Assembly: GCA_004145795.1 (NCBI GenBank)
Contig: SEIO01000004.1
Span: 1-64,000, forward strand
Reading direction: 5' to 3'
DNA: 64,000 nt
Source: Lentibacillus lipolyticus
Lineage (GTDB): Bacteria > Bacillota > Bacilli > Bacillales > Amphibacillaceae
Shown: positions 17,075 through 26,976 of the stretch, one piece after another
How positions within the stretch are numbered: the stretch's first letter is position 1
Layout of the letters: each line of letters begins with the position of its first letter
Notes under the pieces: model-generated
Told to the model about the DNA's origin: nothing
The model's database searches: none
The model's input: the letters and a program-made list of their open reading frames with translations, nothing else
Position numbers and translations under genes: made by a program

Positions 17075-17425
17075 CTATCCTTTTGGTTTGAACAAGAAGG
17101 CACCAATAACTCCGAAGATAATGGCTGCTGAAATACCAGCACTGGTGACTTCAAATATACCTGTCACGACACCGATGATGCCATGTTGTTCGGCTTCCTG
17201 CATGGCACCATGGACAAGCTGATTACCGAAGTTAGTGATTGGAACGGTTGCGCCGGCACCTGCGAAGTCGATCAGCGGATCATATAAGCCCAATCCGTCC
17301 AGAACGGCTCCGGTAATCACAAAAATAGTTAATGCAATTCCTGGATTAAGTTTGAAAACGTCGAACATAATTTGTCCGATAACACAAAACAGGCCACCAA
17401 CAACAAAAGCCCAGAAAAAAATCAT
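17075..17425 (-). CDS. spoVAE: Stage V sporulation protein AE (SpoVAEb)
   Basis: 116 residues with four hydrophobic segments and the motif [17 protein letters not shown] shared with SpoVAC. It belongs to the SpoVA channel that moves dipicolinic acid and calcium across the spore inner membrane. The ATG overlaps the spoVAD stop (ATGA), so translation is coupled. Confidence 0.92.
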   Translation of the reverse strand: MIFFWAFVVGGLFCVIGQIMFDVFKLNPGIALTIFVITGAVLDGLGLYDPLIDFAGAGATVPITNFGNQLVHGAMQEAEQHGIIGVVTGIFEVTSAGISAAIIFGVIGAFLFKPKG

Positions 17426-18438
17426 GATGAATCACTTCCTGCTTCAATTGATACCGCGTGTGCGATGCAAGGAATGGAATCATTCTGACGCACACTTAGT
17501 GGTGAATGCAGTGCACCAGTTGCAACAACGAGAATGCGGGTTAACTGCTTTTCCCTAAGCATTTGCAAATAATGGCCATAGGTCGCAACCGCAGAACTGG
17601 CTGTACCGCTAGCGCCTGAGAAGACGGGCTGGTCTTCCCGATAAATAGTCAGTCCGCAATCTTTGTATGTCTCCTCGGTGATATTAATATTTTTCTTTTG
17701 CAGCATGTCCAAGGAAACTTCCTGGCCGATCTGGCCTAGGTCTCCCGTAATAATCAAATCATAATACGAGGCATCCACATCCATTTCTTGTAAATGTGCT
17801 TCAATCGTGTCGACTGCAGCAGGGGCCATCGCTGCTCCCATGTTGAATGGATCGGTCACGCCCATGTCGACCACTTTGCCGATTGTTGCCGAGGTTACTT
17901 TAGGTCCGACGCCGTTTTTGGCAACGAGTGCACATCCCGCTCCAGTTACAGTCCATTGCGCGGTCGGTGGTTTTTGCCCGCCATATTCAGTCGGATACCG
18001 AAATTGTTTTTCTGTTGCTGCGTTATGACTGGCGGTACCACTCAAAATATAATCTGCCCCGTTTCCATTAATAATAAATGCTGCAAGTGCAAGACTTTCC
18101 ATGGATGTAGCACATGCACTGAATAAGCCGAAATAAGGGACGTCCAGCGTTTTGGCCGCAAAATTGCTCGGTGTTATTTGATTGATTAAATCACCACTGA
18201 TGAAAAACTGCACTTGCTCTTTCTGAATAAGACTGTTTTTGACGGCAACCTGACATGCTTCCTCCATCAAGGTCCGCTGCGCTTTTTCAAAAGATGATTG
18301 TTTCAGCCACATGTCGTCATGCAAAATATCAAATGCTTCCGGAATCCTTCCATTAGCCTCAAATGGTCCGCCTACGGTTCCGGTTGAAATAATGACAGGC
18401 TGTTGTTCGAAAATCCATGTGCGGTGTCCCTTCAACAT
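17422..18438 (-). CDS. spoVAD: Stage V sporulation protein AD
   Basis: 338 residues with a thiolase fold; SpoVAD binds dipicolinic acid on the outer face of the spore inner membrane. Family blocks include [15 protein letters not shown] at the start, [15 protein letters not shown] around the thiolase-like cysteine, and [11 protein letters not shown]. The start at 18438 is chosen because it gives the family start MLKGHRTW and sits one base into the spoVAC stop (TAATG) behind GGGGTGG; an upstream ATG at 18453 is less likely. Confidence 0.93.
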   Translation of the reverse strand: MLKGHRTWIFEQQPVIISTGTVGGPFEANGRIPEAFDILHDDMWLKQSSFEKAQRTLMEEACQVAVKNSLIQKEQVQFFISGDLINQITPSNFAAKTLDVPYFGLFSACATSMESLALAAFIINGNGADYILSGTASHNAATEKQFRYPTEYGGQKPPTAQWTVTGAGCALVAKNGVGPKVTSATIGKVVDMGVTDPFNMGAAMAPAAVDTIEAHLQEMDVDASYYDLIITGDLGQIGQEVSLDMLQKKNINITEETYKDCGLTIYREDQPVFSGASGTASSAVATYGHYLQMLREKQLTRILVVATGALHSPLSVRQNDSIPCIAHAVSIEAGSDSS

Positions 18439-18917
18439 TATAAGCCACCCCATTGCGTGAGTATTGTTTTAATCAGAGCGATGACAAATGCCGAAAAAAC
18501 GCCGTATACAATCACAGGACCAGCAAGTTTGAACATATTCCCGCCGACGCCCAGTATCAGACCTTCGGAGCGATGTTCAATGGCTGCCGATATGACTGAA
18601 TTTCCGAAGCCAGTAACAGGTATAGTCGATCCGGCTCCGGCAAACTGTCCAATATGGTCGTAGACGCCGAACCCAGTTAAAAACATGGTGATAAAAATCA
18701 GGGTTGCGACGGTTGGATTGCCGGCAGTCTGTTCGGTGAAATTAAAGAAGTAGATGTACATGGTGGAGATGACCTGGCCAATAAAACAAATAAAGCCACC
18801 AACAAAGAATGCCTTTACGCAGTTTTTTAACAGGGGGCGTTTTATTTCCCTATGCTTCTGGAATTCCTGATATCGCTGTGCAGCAGGCGGTAAATTCTTT
18901 TTTTTCTTATTTGCCAT
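18438..18917 (-). CDS. spoVAC: Stage V sporulation protein AC
   Basis: 159 residues. A charged N-terminus (MANKKKKNLPPAAQRYQEFQ) is followed by four or five membrane segments with the motif QFAGAGSTIPVTGFGNSV. SpoVAC is a membrane component of the dipicolinate channel and behaves as a mechanosensitive channel in B. subtilis. The ribosome site (GTGATGG) is modest. It overlaps spoVAD by one base. Confidence 0.93.
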   Translation of the reverse strand: MANKKKKNLPPAAQRYQEFQKHREIKRPLLKNCVKAFFVGGFICFIGQVISTMYIYFFNFTEQTAGNPTVATLIFITMFLTGFGVYDHIGQFAGAGSTIPVTGFGNSVISAAIEHRSEGLILGVGGNMFKLAGPVIVYGVFSAFVIALIKTILTQWGGL

Positions 18918-18934
18918 GGTCCATCACGCTCGCT

Positions 18935-19393
18935 TTATGTTTTATCTTTCATTAGTTGAACCAATTGTTTCATTTCTTTTTTTAATTGTTTTTTGGACAG
19001 TTTTCCTTTATCTACTTTCTTTTCAAGCTCTTTCAGGTCGAGGACAATTCGTTTATCCGTCGAAACTTCTGCTTCGTAGTCAGGAAAAGCTTTTTCCATT
19101 TGTTTGTGAACATCTTTTCTTGTCGAAGCTAGTTGGAAACGTTTGTGATGTTTAATTTCAAACGCTATGACAAGCTTTTTGTCCGTATTCACGGCATATA
19201 TTGATGTGATTCCTTCCCGCTTTTTAAGCTTTTCTTTTGCCTGATTCGAGATACTTTGACTGCTTGTATCTGAGGCTGTAATTTTTTTAAATTCGGTTTC
19301 ACCAGATTGTGTATTTGGTTTATTGTTATCCGCTGAACAGCTAATCAGGATGCATATGATGCCAAGTGCGAGCATAAGTCGAAATGCTTTCAT
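18935..19393 (-). CDS. YhcN/YlaJ-family sporulation lipoprotein
   Basis: 152 residues with an N-terminal signal ending in the lipobox LISC (about residue 19). The mature part contains the YhcN/YlaJ pattern (KLVIAFEIKHHKRF, QMEKAFPDYEAEVSTD). Such lipoproteins sit in the spore inner membrane and influence germination. The ATG at 19393 follows TTGGAGG; an in-frame ATG 18 codons upstream is unlikely. It is second in the operon, as in spoVA2mob. Confidence 0.88.
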   Translation of the reverse strand: MKAFRLMLALGIICILISCSADNNKPNTQSGETEFKKITASDTSSQSISNQAKEKLKKREGITSIYAVNTDKKLVIAFEIKHHKRFQLASTRKDVHKQMEKAFPDYEAEVSTDKRIVLDLKELEKKVDKGKLSKKQLKKEMKQLVQLMKDKT

Positions 19394-19447
19394 GACTAAC
19401 CTCCAAATAAAGTGGGCAGAGGCTGGCTGTCTAGCCAGCCTCGCCAT

Positions 19448-19654
19448 TTAAAATCCTTTGTATTGTGGTTCTTCCTGCTCAATTTGCTGTACGCGTGTTT
19501 CTACGGATTGCAATACGCCTTGTGTTTGCTGAGCGGCATTCTCATAAAGCTGCTTAGCTTGCTTATTTTCTGTTTGCAGAGCAAATTGCTCAAAACTTGC
19601 TTGTGCACTTTTTAAACCTGCTAATGTTTGTTTGACCTGGCTTGAAACAGTCAT
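19448..19654 (-). CDS. DUF1657 protein, first copy
   Basis: 68 residues starting MTVSSQVKQTLAGLKSAQ and ending EEPQYKGF, a short helical protein rich in glutamine. It is the first gene of the spoVA-type operon, behind GAGGAGG. Its paralogue lies five genes downstream and a third copy is fused to the YetF-type protein. The function is unknown. Confidence 0.85.
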   Translation of the reverse strand: MTVSSQVKQTLAGLKSAQASFEQFALQTENKQAKQLYENAAQQTQGVLQSVETRVQQIEQEEPQYKGF

Positions 19655-19765
19655 CGGGTATCCTCCTCAAGTGTTGGGGTTCATGGTTGTTACAGCAATC
19701 GGAATAAACGCTGCGATTCGTTCTTTCCGATGTGCTTCACCATTTATTTTTTATGGAATGCCAAT

Positions 19766-19794
19766 AATTATGCCTACTATTTTTTGGCTTTTCA
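19766..19794 (-). promoter_or_regulatory. Candidate sigma-G promoter of the spoVA-type operon
   Basis: On the minus strand TGAAAA (19789-19794) lies 16-17 bases before CATAATT (19766-19772), close to the sigma-G consensus TGMATR and CATNHTA. The expected forespore expression of this operon supports the reading, but each box has a mismatch. Confidence 0.35.
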
Positions 19795-19861
19795 TTTAAC
19801 TTTTTGGAAACTTTTGGAGGCTTTTTTCGTCTTATATAGTAGAGACTAGGGAGGATAAAGT

Positions 19862-20308
19862 ATGAAAAAGGCAATGCAACGATTCATTCCTATCTGTGTC
19901 ATTCTTTTCTTATCATTGTATTTGTTTTATGGGCATGAGGATGCTGAACTGGTCAATGAAAAAACGAAGGAAATACATAAAGGTGATTTTATTATGCATA
20001 TTCGTGTGGAACAGGCGGATGAAGGCTTTCGGGTGTTCCGATCGGTTCAGTATACAGGAAAAGAAATGGTTAAGGTGGAACATCAGACACCGCTAATTTC
20101 CGTCTCGTTCAAATACGCCGATCATGACTACACAGGAAGCACGGTCTCGAAAACACTTCGGCAAGGCAGCAGTTACCACCCGCAGGATCCGAAGATGTTT
20201 AAAGCACCCGATGAAGAAGGGAAACACACATTGTATTGTGAAACCATATTCACGGCAGGAGGAGAAGAAATAACTATTCGGCATGAGGAAACGTTAGTAT
20301 TCGAGTGA
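19862..20308 (+). CDS. Small membrane-anchored extracytoplasmic protein, unknown
   Basis: 148 residues with an N-terminal hydrophobic segment (about 8-24) and no lipobox or clear cleavage site, then a soluble, probably beta-rich domain (FIMHIRVEQADEGFRVFRSV, ITIRHEETLVF). The start follows AGGGAGG. It is divergent from the spoVA-type operon and is ended by its own terminator. I do not recognise the family. Confidence 0.6.
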   Translation: MKKAMQRFIPICVILFLSLYLFYGHEDAELVNEKTKEIHKGDFIMHIRVEQADEGFRVFRSVQYTGKEMVKVEHQTPLISVSFKYADHDYTGSTVSKTLRQGSSYHPQDPKMFKAPDEEGKHTLYCETIFTAGGEEITIRHEETLVFE

Positions 20309-20344
20309 AAACAGCACCGAATCAGATGGTGGTGCTGTTTTTGC
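20308..20344 (+). terminator. Terminator after the unknown membrane protein
   Basis: AAACAGCACC and GGTGCTGTTTTT pair around GAATCAGATG. Confidence 0.85.
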
Positions 20345-20562
20345 TTATAAGCCATAAGCGTCAGCACTAGCAGCCAGATTAACCTTGTCATGGCAACAAA
20401 TCCACCCTTTTATCCTTTGTGCAATGAATGTTGCTGGGGACTGTTCACAATATGTTCAATGAACAATGATTGTCACCTAGTACAGGGTGAGTGGTTATAT
20501 CAATTTGCGCCCATTTTTGTTAAACTGTATATAACGACTTGTGATGGAAGGTCTGATGTTTT

Positions 20563-21825
20563 ATGGCAGAATTGCGAAAGCCGATTCCGGTCAAGGAAGC
20601 AGTCGAACGTGTTTGGGAAAACAGGCAAGATGGGTATACCGAATATATCTCCATTACGGATTGTGATAATAGAAGGCTAGCCGAAGATATTGTTGCAGCA
20701 CATCCTGTTCCGTCATTCCCTAAGTCACCATATGACGGGTTTGCTATACGCTCGGAAGACACCCAGGTGGCCGGACGGAATCAACCTGTATCGTTTAAGG
20801 TTATTGAGCACATCGGAGCAGGCCAAGTACCGGAGAAACGACTTCATGAGGGTGAGGCGACACGAATCATGACCGGTGCGCAAATCCCTGCTGGCGCGGA
20901 CTGTATTGCAATGTTTGAAATATGTCAGACATATGAAGAGGGCGACCAGCCATATATGTCTATTAAACGCAAAATGGATTCCGGGCAGAATATTATTGAG
21001 GAAGGTTCGGAAGTGGCCGAAGGAGAAATGCTGATACCAAAAGGGACAATCATTAACCCCGGTGTAAAAGCCGTCTTAGCCACGTTTGGGTATAGTGAAG
21101 TAAAGGTTAGCAAGAAACCGGTCGTCGGAGTTATTGCTACAGGTACGGAGCTGCTTGATGTAGATGAGGAACTGCAGCCTGGTAAAATACGCAATTCCAA
21201 TGCGTACATGATTGCCTCGCAAATAACCCGTGCCGGTGCCGATTATTGTTATTACGGCAAGCTGAAAGATGAATTGGAAGCAAGCTATGCAACCGTTGCA
21301 AAGGCACTGGATGAGGTCGATATTCTAATTACGACTGGCGGGGTGTCCGTCGGCGATTTTGATTTGATGCCGGACATCTATGACAGGCTTGGTGCAGAAG
21401 TGCTCTTCAATAAAGTGGCCATGCGCCCGGGAAGTGTAACCACTGCAGCTGTGTGTGGTGATAAATTACTATATGGTCTGTCCGGAAATCCATCTGCCTG
21501 CTATGTCGGATTTGAACTGTTCGTCCGGCCACTGCTGCAACATAGACTCGGTAATCAGCAGCCTTTTCTGAAACGGGTCAAGGCGGAATTAGCAGAGGCG
21601 TTTCCGAAGGCTAATCCGTTTACACGTTTTGTCCGCAGTTATATCACCTATGAAAATGGGCAATTACAAGCAGTGCCGTCCGGAATCGATAAATCCAATG
21701 TTGTGACATCGCTGGCATATGCGAATGCGTTGATGGTATTGCCAGGTGGGACGCGCGGTTTTAAAGCTGGCGATGAAGTAGAAGTGCTTTTACTGGAAAA
21801 TCAGGAAGGACAAGGTGAATTTTAA
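20563..21825 (+). CDS. moeA: Molybdopterin molybdenumtransferase MoeA
   Basis: Inserts molybdenum into adenylylated molybdopterin, the last step of basic Moco synthesis. 420 residues with the expected SPYDGFAIR near residue 53, GAQIPAGAD near 107, the MPTb/CinA-like nucleotide domain ([11 protein letters not shown] near 260) and a C-terminal beta domain. The start follows GGAAGG. Upstream a TGTTCAATGAACA palindrome (about 20454-20466) could be an operator. It is followed directly by moaA; the formate dehydrogenase at 7.8-10.7 kb is a likely client. Confidence 0.95.
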   Translation: MAELRKPIPVKEAVERVWENRQDGYTEYISITDCDNRRLAEDIVAAHPVPSFPKSPYDGFAIRSEDTQVAGRNQPVSFKVIEHIGAGQVPEKRLHEGEATRIMTGAQIPAGADCIAMFEICQTYEEGDQPYMSIKRKMDSGQNIIEEGSEVAEGEMLIPKGTIINPGVKAVLATFGYSEVKVSKKPVVGVIATGTELLDVDEELQPGKIRNSNAYMIASQITRAGADYCYYGKLKDELEASYATVAKALDEVDILITTGGVSVGDFDLMPDIYDRLGAEVLFNKVAMRPGSVTTAAVCGDKLLYGLSGNPSACYVGFELFVRPLLQHRLGNQQPFLKRVKAELAEAFPKANPFTRFVRSYITYENGQLQAVPSGIDKSNVVTSLAYANALMVLPGGTRGFKAGDEVEVLLLENQEGQGEF

Positions 21826-21844
21826 ACCGCAAAGGAGTGGTTCT

Positions 21845-22867
21845 GTGCAACAAAAATCGGCACCAATTAAAGACCATTTTGGAAGAGTGCTGAAAGATCT
21901 GCGCATATCGGTAATTGATCAGTGCAATTTCCGGTGCACATACTGTATGCCGAAGGAAATATTTGGTAAAGATTACGTATTCCTGTCCGAAGATGAGCTG
22001 CTCAGTTTTGATGAAATTATCCGGCTCGCAAAAATATTTGCCGAGCTTGGTGTGGAGAAAATCCGCATTACTGGCGGTGAACCGCTCATGCGCCGGGACC
22101 TAGATAAATTGATTGCAGAACTGGCTCAAATTCCCGGTATCAATGATATAGCATTGACGACCAATGGCGTCTTTCTGCCTAAGATGGCTAAAAAACTGAA
22201 AGCCGCTGGGCTGAAGCGTGTGAATCTGAGCCTCGATGCGATTGAGGATGAGGTATTTAAGGAAATCAACGGAAAAGGCGTCGTGACCCGCCCTGTCCTG
22301 AAAGGGATTGAGGCTGCCCAAGAAGCTGGGCTCCAGGTGAAAATCAACATGGTTGTCAAAAAAGGAATGAATGACAGTCAAATCCTGCCAATGGCGCGGT
22401 ATTTCAAAGGAAAGGACATTATCCTTCGATTTATCGAATTTATGGATGTCGGTAACCATAATGGCTGGGATTTCAAACACGTCATTTCCAAAAAAGATAT
22501 TATCCACATGATTGACCAGGAAATGCCGATTGAACCGGCAGAAGAAAATTATTACGGTGAGGTTGCATCAAGATATCGATACAAGGATGGAGAAGGCGAA
22601 ATCGGAGTCATTTCCTCTGTTTCGGATTCCTTCTGCGGAACGTGTACACGAATCAGACTGTCTGCTGATGGGAAGCTTTATACCTGTCTTTTCGCAGCAG
22701 ACGGCTTCGATATCCGGGAAAAAATGCGCAATGAATTAACTGATACCGAGCTGCAGGAAGAACTGACCAACTTGTGGGGAAGACGGAAAGACCGCTATTC
22801 CGAAGAGCGCTCGGAGGAAACCCGCCGAAACCGCAAAAAAATAGAAATGTCTTATATCGGCGGCTGA
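21845..22867 (+). CDS. moaA: GTP 3',8-cyclase MoaA
   Basis: Radical SAM enzyme that starts Moco synthesis by converting GTP to the precursor of cPMP. 340 residues. The SAM cluster motif CNFRCTYC is near residue 28, ITGGEPLMR near 73, and the C-terminal cluster cysteines appear in CGTCTRIR and further on. The C-terminus ends SYIGG, the conserved GG tail needed for activation. The GTG at 21845 follows AAAGGAG; a GTG at 21815 inside the moeA end is a less likely alternative. Confidence 0.94.
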   Translation: MQQKSAPIKDHFGRVLKDLRISVIDQCNFRCTYCMPKEIFGKDYVFLSEDELLSFDEIIRLAKIFAELGVEKIRITGGEPLMRRDLDKLIAELAQIPGINDIALTTNGVFLPKMAKKLKAAGLKRVNLSLDAIEDEVFKEINGKGVVTRPVLKGIEAAQEAGLQVKINMVVKKGMNDSQILPMARYFKGKDIILRFIEFMDVGNHNGWDFKHVISKKDIIHMIDQEMPIEPAEENYYGEVASRYRYKDGEGEIGVISSVSDSFCGTCTRIRLSADGKLYTCLFAADGFDIREKMRNELTDTELQEELTNLWGRRKDRYSEERSEETRRNRKKIEMSYIGG

Positions 22868-22884
22868 CAAGGGGGTGTTGAGCG

Positions 22885-23295
22885 TTGAAAACATTCAAGC
22901 TCAGTTCGCTGAAAGTCATTGACAATGTTCAATCGGATATGCTGCAACAGGATATCCCTTTGCTTGACGGTCTGATCATCAACCGTGAAGATGATCAGAA
23001 CCGCTGGGTTGTGGAGGCTTATCTTGAACAATCATACGATGATTTCTTTCAGGATTTGCGCCGCAGTAATGAAGAAGTGCTGCTGCAGGTGAAAATAACC
23101 AAAGAGACTAATGAGCCGGCTATATTTATTACATCCATTATCGGGATAAACGAAATAGGCGGCCAAATAAACGTCATTTTCATGGGAACAATCGTTGATC
23201 AGCACAAAGAAATTGTTGAAAAGAAACTGAAAGCGCTGATTGATGAGGGGTATCAGGGTCAGTTGCTGCTGCAAAAATTTAAAGAAGAGGTTTGA
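22885..23295 (+). CDS. ywpF: YwpF-like protein
   Basis: 136 residues starting MKTFKLSSLKVID, with IPLLDGLIINREDDQNRWVVEAY, matching B. subtilis YwpF and its relatives. Mixed alpha/beta, no membrane segment. It starts at TTG behind GGGGGTG, 17 bases after moaA on the same strand, so it may be cotranscribed. The function is unknown. It is followed within 8 bases by a terminator-like repeat. Confidence 0.8.
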   Translation: MKTFKLSSLKVIDNVQSDMLQQDIPLLDGLIINREDDQNRWVVEAYLEQSYDDFFQDLRRSNEEVLLQVKITKETNEPAIFITSIIGINEIGGQINVIFMGTIVDQHKEIVEKKLKALIDEGYQGQLLLQKFKEEV

Positions 23296-23302
23296 AGAGA
23301 TA

Positions 23303-23428
23303 CTGGGACGTAACAAAATATATGCATTTTGTATCAACATGCGGGAAGAGCCATAAAAATGAAAATCCGAACTATATCAACCAACAACTGTTGAGTCATA
23401 GTTCGGATTTTCGTTTGTTTTGTCCCAG
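23303..23428 (+). repeat. GGGACA/ATCCGAAC terminator-like repeat, copy 1
   Basis: Outer arms CTGGGAC (23303-23309) and GTCCCAG (23422-23428) enclose a stem GAAAATCCGAACTAT (23361-23375) / ATAGTTCGGATTTTC (23398-23412). It starts 8 bases after the ywpF stop. Related copies lie at 60987 and 63827, again just after stop codons. Confidence 0.8.
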
Positions 23429-23582
23429 CTTCGTTTCTTTGTTTTCTAAGCATTGGAGTTCTAATAAGAATCTGTTAGAATTACCGAAAATGCAGGAATT
23501 CAGTCGAATTGCCTGCTATAATGTTATTAAAGTTTTTCGCTGGTAAGCCGATATATTTAATATAGACAACAAGGAGTACATT

Positions 23583-24944
23583 ATGTCCATGCAGTCTGTT
23601 TTCCGCTGGGTGAAACAACTATCCCCAGTACAAATGATATTTTTATTTTATTTTATAGCAGTGATTGCAGCTACGGCTCTTCTGGCGATGCCGGCAGCAC
23701 ACCAGGATGGGGTTAATCCGCCGTTCATTGATATTCTGTTTACCGCGGTCAGCGCACTCAGTGTAACAGGTTTGTCTACACTGACAATTGCCGACACATT
23801 CAGCACGACAGGTATTGTCCTGCTTGCTGTTGTCCTTCAGCTGGGCGGTGTGGGTGTTATGGCAATCGGGACGTTCATTTGGATGATTGTCGGAAAGAAA
23901 ATCCGTATCAAGGAACGCCAGCTGATTATGGCGGATCAGAATCAGACATCATTCTCGGGCATTGTCCGGTTGGTCAGGGAGATATTACTGGTCATTTTAA
24001 CCATTGAGCTTATTGGATTTATTATTCTGGGAACGTATTATCTTCAGTACTTTCCGACCGCGAAAGAAGCTTATTTTCAAAGCTTTTTTGGTGTGATTAG
24101 TGCAACGACCAATGGCGGATTGGATATAACCGGTGAGTCATTGAAGCTGTTTAAAGATGATTATTTTGTCCAGTTCATCAACATGCTGCTCATTATTTTC
24201 GGGGCAATCGGCTATCCTGTCCTGATTGAAGTAAAGGAACATATATTTGCAGGACAAGACAAAAGGGAAACGCTTCGTTTCTCGCTGTTTACCAAAATAA
24301 CAACCCTGACGTTTCTCGTTTTGATTGTAATCGGTGCATTGTTCATTATGCTGTTAGACATAGGTGGTTATTTTGCGGGTAAATCCTGGCATGAAGTGTT
24401 ATTCTATTCTTTATTTCAGTCAATAACAACCAGAAGTGCAGGACTGACGACAATGGATGTGAGCCTGCTGAGTGAACCCAATCACTTGTTTATGTCTATC
24501 TTAATGATAATTGGCGCTTCCCCAAGCAGTGCAGGAGGAGGAATTCGGACAACCACATTTGCCCTTGTGGTCGTTTTTATCATTACATACGCCAGAGGGA
24601 AGGAGAATATTCGAATATTTAACCGTGAAATACATGAAGAAGATTTACGGAAGGCTGTGACCGTTACATTAATGGCGATTGTCTTTGTTCTGACGGCGAC
24701 AATTATTTTGAGCATTGCAGAACCATTTGATTTATCGCATATTCTATTTGAGGTATCATCAGCCTTTGGTACAGTCGGTCTGTCACTGGGAATCACCAGC
24801 GACTTATCGTCCTTTAGCAAGATTATTCTCATGATATTAATGTTTATCGGCCGTATAGGTATTCTTACGTTTTTATTCATTTTTAAAAGTAATAAACAAG
24901 CGGGAAAATATCATTATCCAAAAGAGAAAATTATTATTGGATAA
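23583..24944 (+). CDS. ktrB: Ktr/Trk-type potassium uptake channel subunit (KtrB or KtrD)
   Basis: 453 residues with four repeats of the M1-P-M2 channel unit. The filter-like turns are SVTGLS (near 58), TTNGGL (near 177), TRSAGLT (near 290) and GTVGLS (near 398), the normal single-glycine filters of Ktr channels. It transports K+ (with Na+ coupling) and needs a cytoplasmic RCK subunit; the ktrC gene at 45.7 kb is a likely partner, which would make this KtrD in B. subtilis terms. The start follows AAGGAG. Confidence 0.9.
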   Translation: MSMQSVFRWVKQLSPVQMIFLFYFIAVIAATALLAMPAAHQDGVNPPFIDILFTAVSALSVTGLSTLTIADTFSTTGIVLLAVVLQLGGVGVMAIGTFIWMIVGKKIRIKERQLIMADQNQTSFSGIVRLVREILLVILTIELIGFIILGTYYLQYFPTAKEAYFQSFFGVISATTNGGLDITGESLKLFKDDYFVQFINMLLIIFGAIGYPVLIEVKEHIFAGQDKRETLRFSLFTKITTLTFLVLIVIGALFIMLLDIGGYFAGKSWHEVLFYSLFQSITTRSAGLTTMDVSLLSEPNHLFMSILMIIGASPSSAGGGIRTTTFALVVVFIITYARGKENIRIFNREIHEEDLRKAVTVTLMAIVFVLTATIILSIAEPFDLSHILFEVSSAFGTVGLSLGITSDLSSFSKIILMILMFIGRIGILTFLFIFKSNKQAGKYHYPKEKIIIG

Positions 24945-24964
24945 TTATTGTTAGGGGGAAAAAC

Positions 24965-26920
24965 ATGCGCAATCAACGGAAAATGCCAATTGATGACCGT
25001 ATTCTGACAAGGCTAAAAGAACCTGTCATCTTTGTCCGGCAAAATGGTACTATTATTCAGGGAAATAACGCAGCATACCATTTATTGGGATTGGATGAAG
25101 AAAACGGGCAGTCTGTGCATGCATTCCTCGATTTCAGTCGTTTGCCAGTAACGGAAGGCCACATGCTTGTGGAATTGAAAAAAAATAGTAATAAATTAGT
25201 TGAAGTAAAAACACTGCGTACGGATGTGGATGTGTTCTGTCTGATTATGAATGAACTGTCCATAGATGATAAAACAGACGAAGTGAAGAAATACATTCAT
25301 CGGCTAACGAACACGAATGATGAAGGCATCGTTATATATAAAGATGGCGTGATCATCGATTGTGATAGAACATTTGCTGGCTTGTTCGGATATACAAAAG
25401 AGGAAATGAAACAGATGAATCTTCATCAGCTTATGGAATCCAGCAGCGCGGATGGAGCTGCTCACATTCATGGTGATTCGGACATACCTCATGAACTGAC
25501 AGGGAGGCGCAAAGACGGATCGCAATTTTATGCCGAATGGACGGGGCACCCGTATAATCATTCCGGAGAAATTATCCGTCTTGCGGTTATGAAGGATGTT
25601 ACGAATCGGGTCGAAAATGAAAAGCGGATTGAATACATGGCATTTTATGATGAGCTGACAGATTTGCCAAACCGCAATTATTTTCACCATGTACTGCAGG
25701 AAGCAATCAAACAGGCTGCATACCATCAGGAAAAGATTGCCATTTACTTTATCGATTTCAATTATTTTAAGGAAATTAATGATACACTGGGTTACGATTT
25801 TGGTGATAAACTCTTAAAGGCCTGTGGTGAACGATTTAAAAGATTTATGACGACCAATACGTTTATTGCCCGGATGGGCGGAGATGAGTTCTTAGTCCTT
25901 CAGCGGCATGCGGAAGGGGAGAATACTGCGAAAGCATTCGCGGAACGTGTCATTACGGCTTTTGAGAAACCGATTGAAATTGATGGGTATGAAATATTCA
26001 CATCCCTGAGTATCGGCATTAGTTTGTATCCGGATAATGGAAAAATGCCTGACGAGTTAATCAAACATGCTGACTCAGCGATGTATGTTATTAAAAATAA
26101 AGATGGCAGCAACTATAAAATCTTTGATTCCTCGATTTCAGAAAAATTCAGGGCGATGCTAACAATGGAAAATGAACTGCGCAGCGCATTGAAAGAAGGT
26201 CAATTTGAGCTCTATTACCAGCCCCAGAAAGCATTACATTCCGGTGAGATTGTGGGAATGGAGGCGTTACTCCGCTGGAATCACCCCGTCAAAGCACTTG
26301 TTCCTCCCGATGAATTCATTTCACATGCCGAACGGACTGGACTGATTATCGAGATTGGTGACTGGGTTCTTTATGAAGCATGCCGGCAAAATAAAGCGTG
26401 GCAGGATCAAGGCTTGCAGCCAATTATTGTGAGTGTCAACTTATCGGCGAAACAACTGCATCAGCGGGGCTTGGTAGAGAAGATTGAACAAATATTACAG
26501 GAAACCGGACTTGATCCAGCTTATTTGGAATTAGAAATAACCGAGAGTATGGCTATGTCCAATGAGGACGATATTCTGGAGACACTGAAGCGGCTGCGGA
26601 AATTGGGTGTGTTGGTATCCATTGATGATTTTGGTACAGGGTATTCCTCATTTAAATATCTAAGTATATTTCCGATTTCGAAGCTGAAAATCGATAAGAT
26701 GTTTATGAATGAAAATCAAAAACGAAATAAGGCCATTGTTAAGTCCATCATTCATATGTCGCATTCCCTCAATATGAAGGTTATTGCTGAGGGAGTTGAA
26801 ACAAATGATCAGCTGCAATTCCTCGTTGCCGAAAAATGTGATGAGATGCAGGGCTTCTATTTGAGCAAACCACTTCCTCCGGATGAGTTAATTCAATTAC
26901 TGAAGACGTCCAGTGAGTAG
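24965..26920 (+). CDS. PAS-PAS-GGDEF-EAL cyclic-di-GMP turnover protein
   Basis: 651 residues. Two PAS-like sensor modules (about 10-80 and 100-210), a GGDEF domain with intact RMGGDEF near residue 303, and an EAL domain with intact EALLRWNHP near 433, ESM metal site, and DDFGTGYSS loop with downstream KIDK and AEGVET. Both diguanylate cyclase and phosphodiesterase motifs are complete, so it could make or break c-di-GMP depending on the PAS input. No membrane segments. It follows the Ktr gene by 20 bases, perhaps one transcript. A PilZ effector gene lies 3.5 kb downstream. Confidence 0.93.
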   Translation: MRNQRKMPIDDRILTRLKEPVIFVRQNGTIIQGNNAAYHLLGLDEENGQSVHAFLDFSRLPVTEGHMLVELKKNSNKLVEVKTLRTDVDVFCLIMNELSIDDKTDEVKKYIHRLTNTNDEGIVIYKDGVIIDCDRTFAGLFGYTKEEMKQMNLHQLMESSSADGAAHIHGDSDIPHELTGRRKDGSQFYAEWTGHPYNHSGEIIRLAVMKDVTNRVENEKRIEYMAFYDELTDLPNRNYFHHVLQEAIKQAAYHQEKIAIYFIDFNYFKEINDTLGYDFGDKLLKACGERFKRFMTTNTFIARMGGDEFLVLQRHAEGENTAKAFAERVITAFEKPIEIDGYEIFTSLSIGISLYPDNGKMPDELIKHADSAMYVIKNKDGSNYKIFDSSISEKFRAMLTMENELRSALKEGQFELYYQPQKALHSGEIVGMEALLRWNHPVKALVPPDEFISHAERTGLIIEIGDWVLYEACRQNKAWQDQGLQPIIVSVNLSAKQLHQRGLVEKIEQILQETGLDPAYLELEITESMAMSNEDDILETLKRLRKLGVLVSIDDFGTGYSSFKYLSIFPISKLKIDKMFMNENQKRNKAIVKSIIHMSHSLNMKVIAEGVETNDQLQFLVAEKCDEMQGFYLSKPLPPDELIQLLKTSSE

Positions 26921-26933
26921 ACTGCATAAAAAA

Positions 26934-26972
26934 ACCAGCTTGTGCCATGTGAATGCCCAAGCTGGTAGGTGG
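26934..26972 (-). terminator. Terminator of the protease/zinc-ribbon operon
   Basis: Read on the minus strand ACCAGCTTG pairs with CAAGCTGGT and is followed by seven T (26927-26933 on the plus strand are A). It also ends transcription of the convergent GGDEF-EAL gene only weakly. Confidence 0.75.
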
Positions 26973-26976
26973 TACC

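Noticed and set aside
16640-17131. 163-residue plus-strand frame opposite the spoVA operon genes
   Set aside because: It is the complement of three convincing minus-strand genes and has no domain or ribosome site.
20452-20500. Possible Moco riboswitch before moeA
   Set aside because: The conserved Moco motif elements are not present; only a short TGTTCA/TGAACA palindrome is visible.
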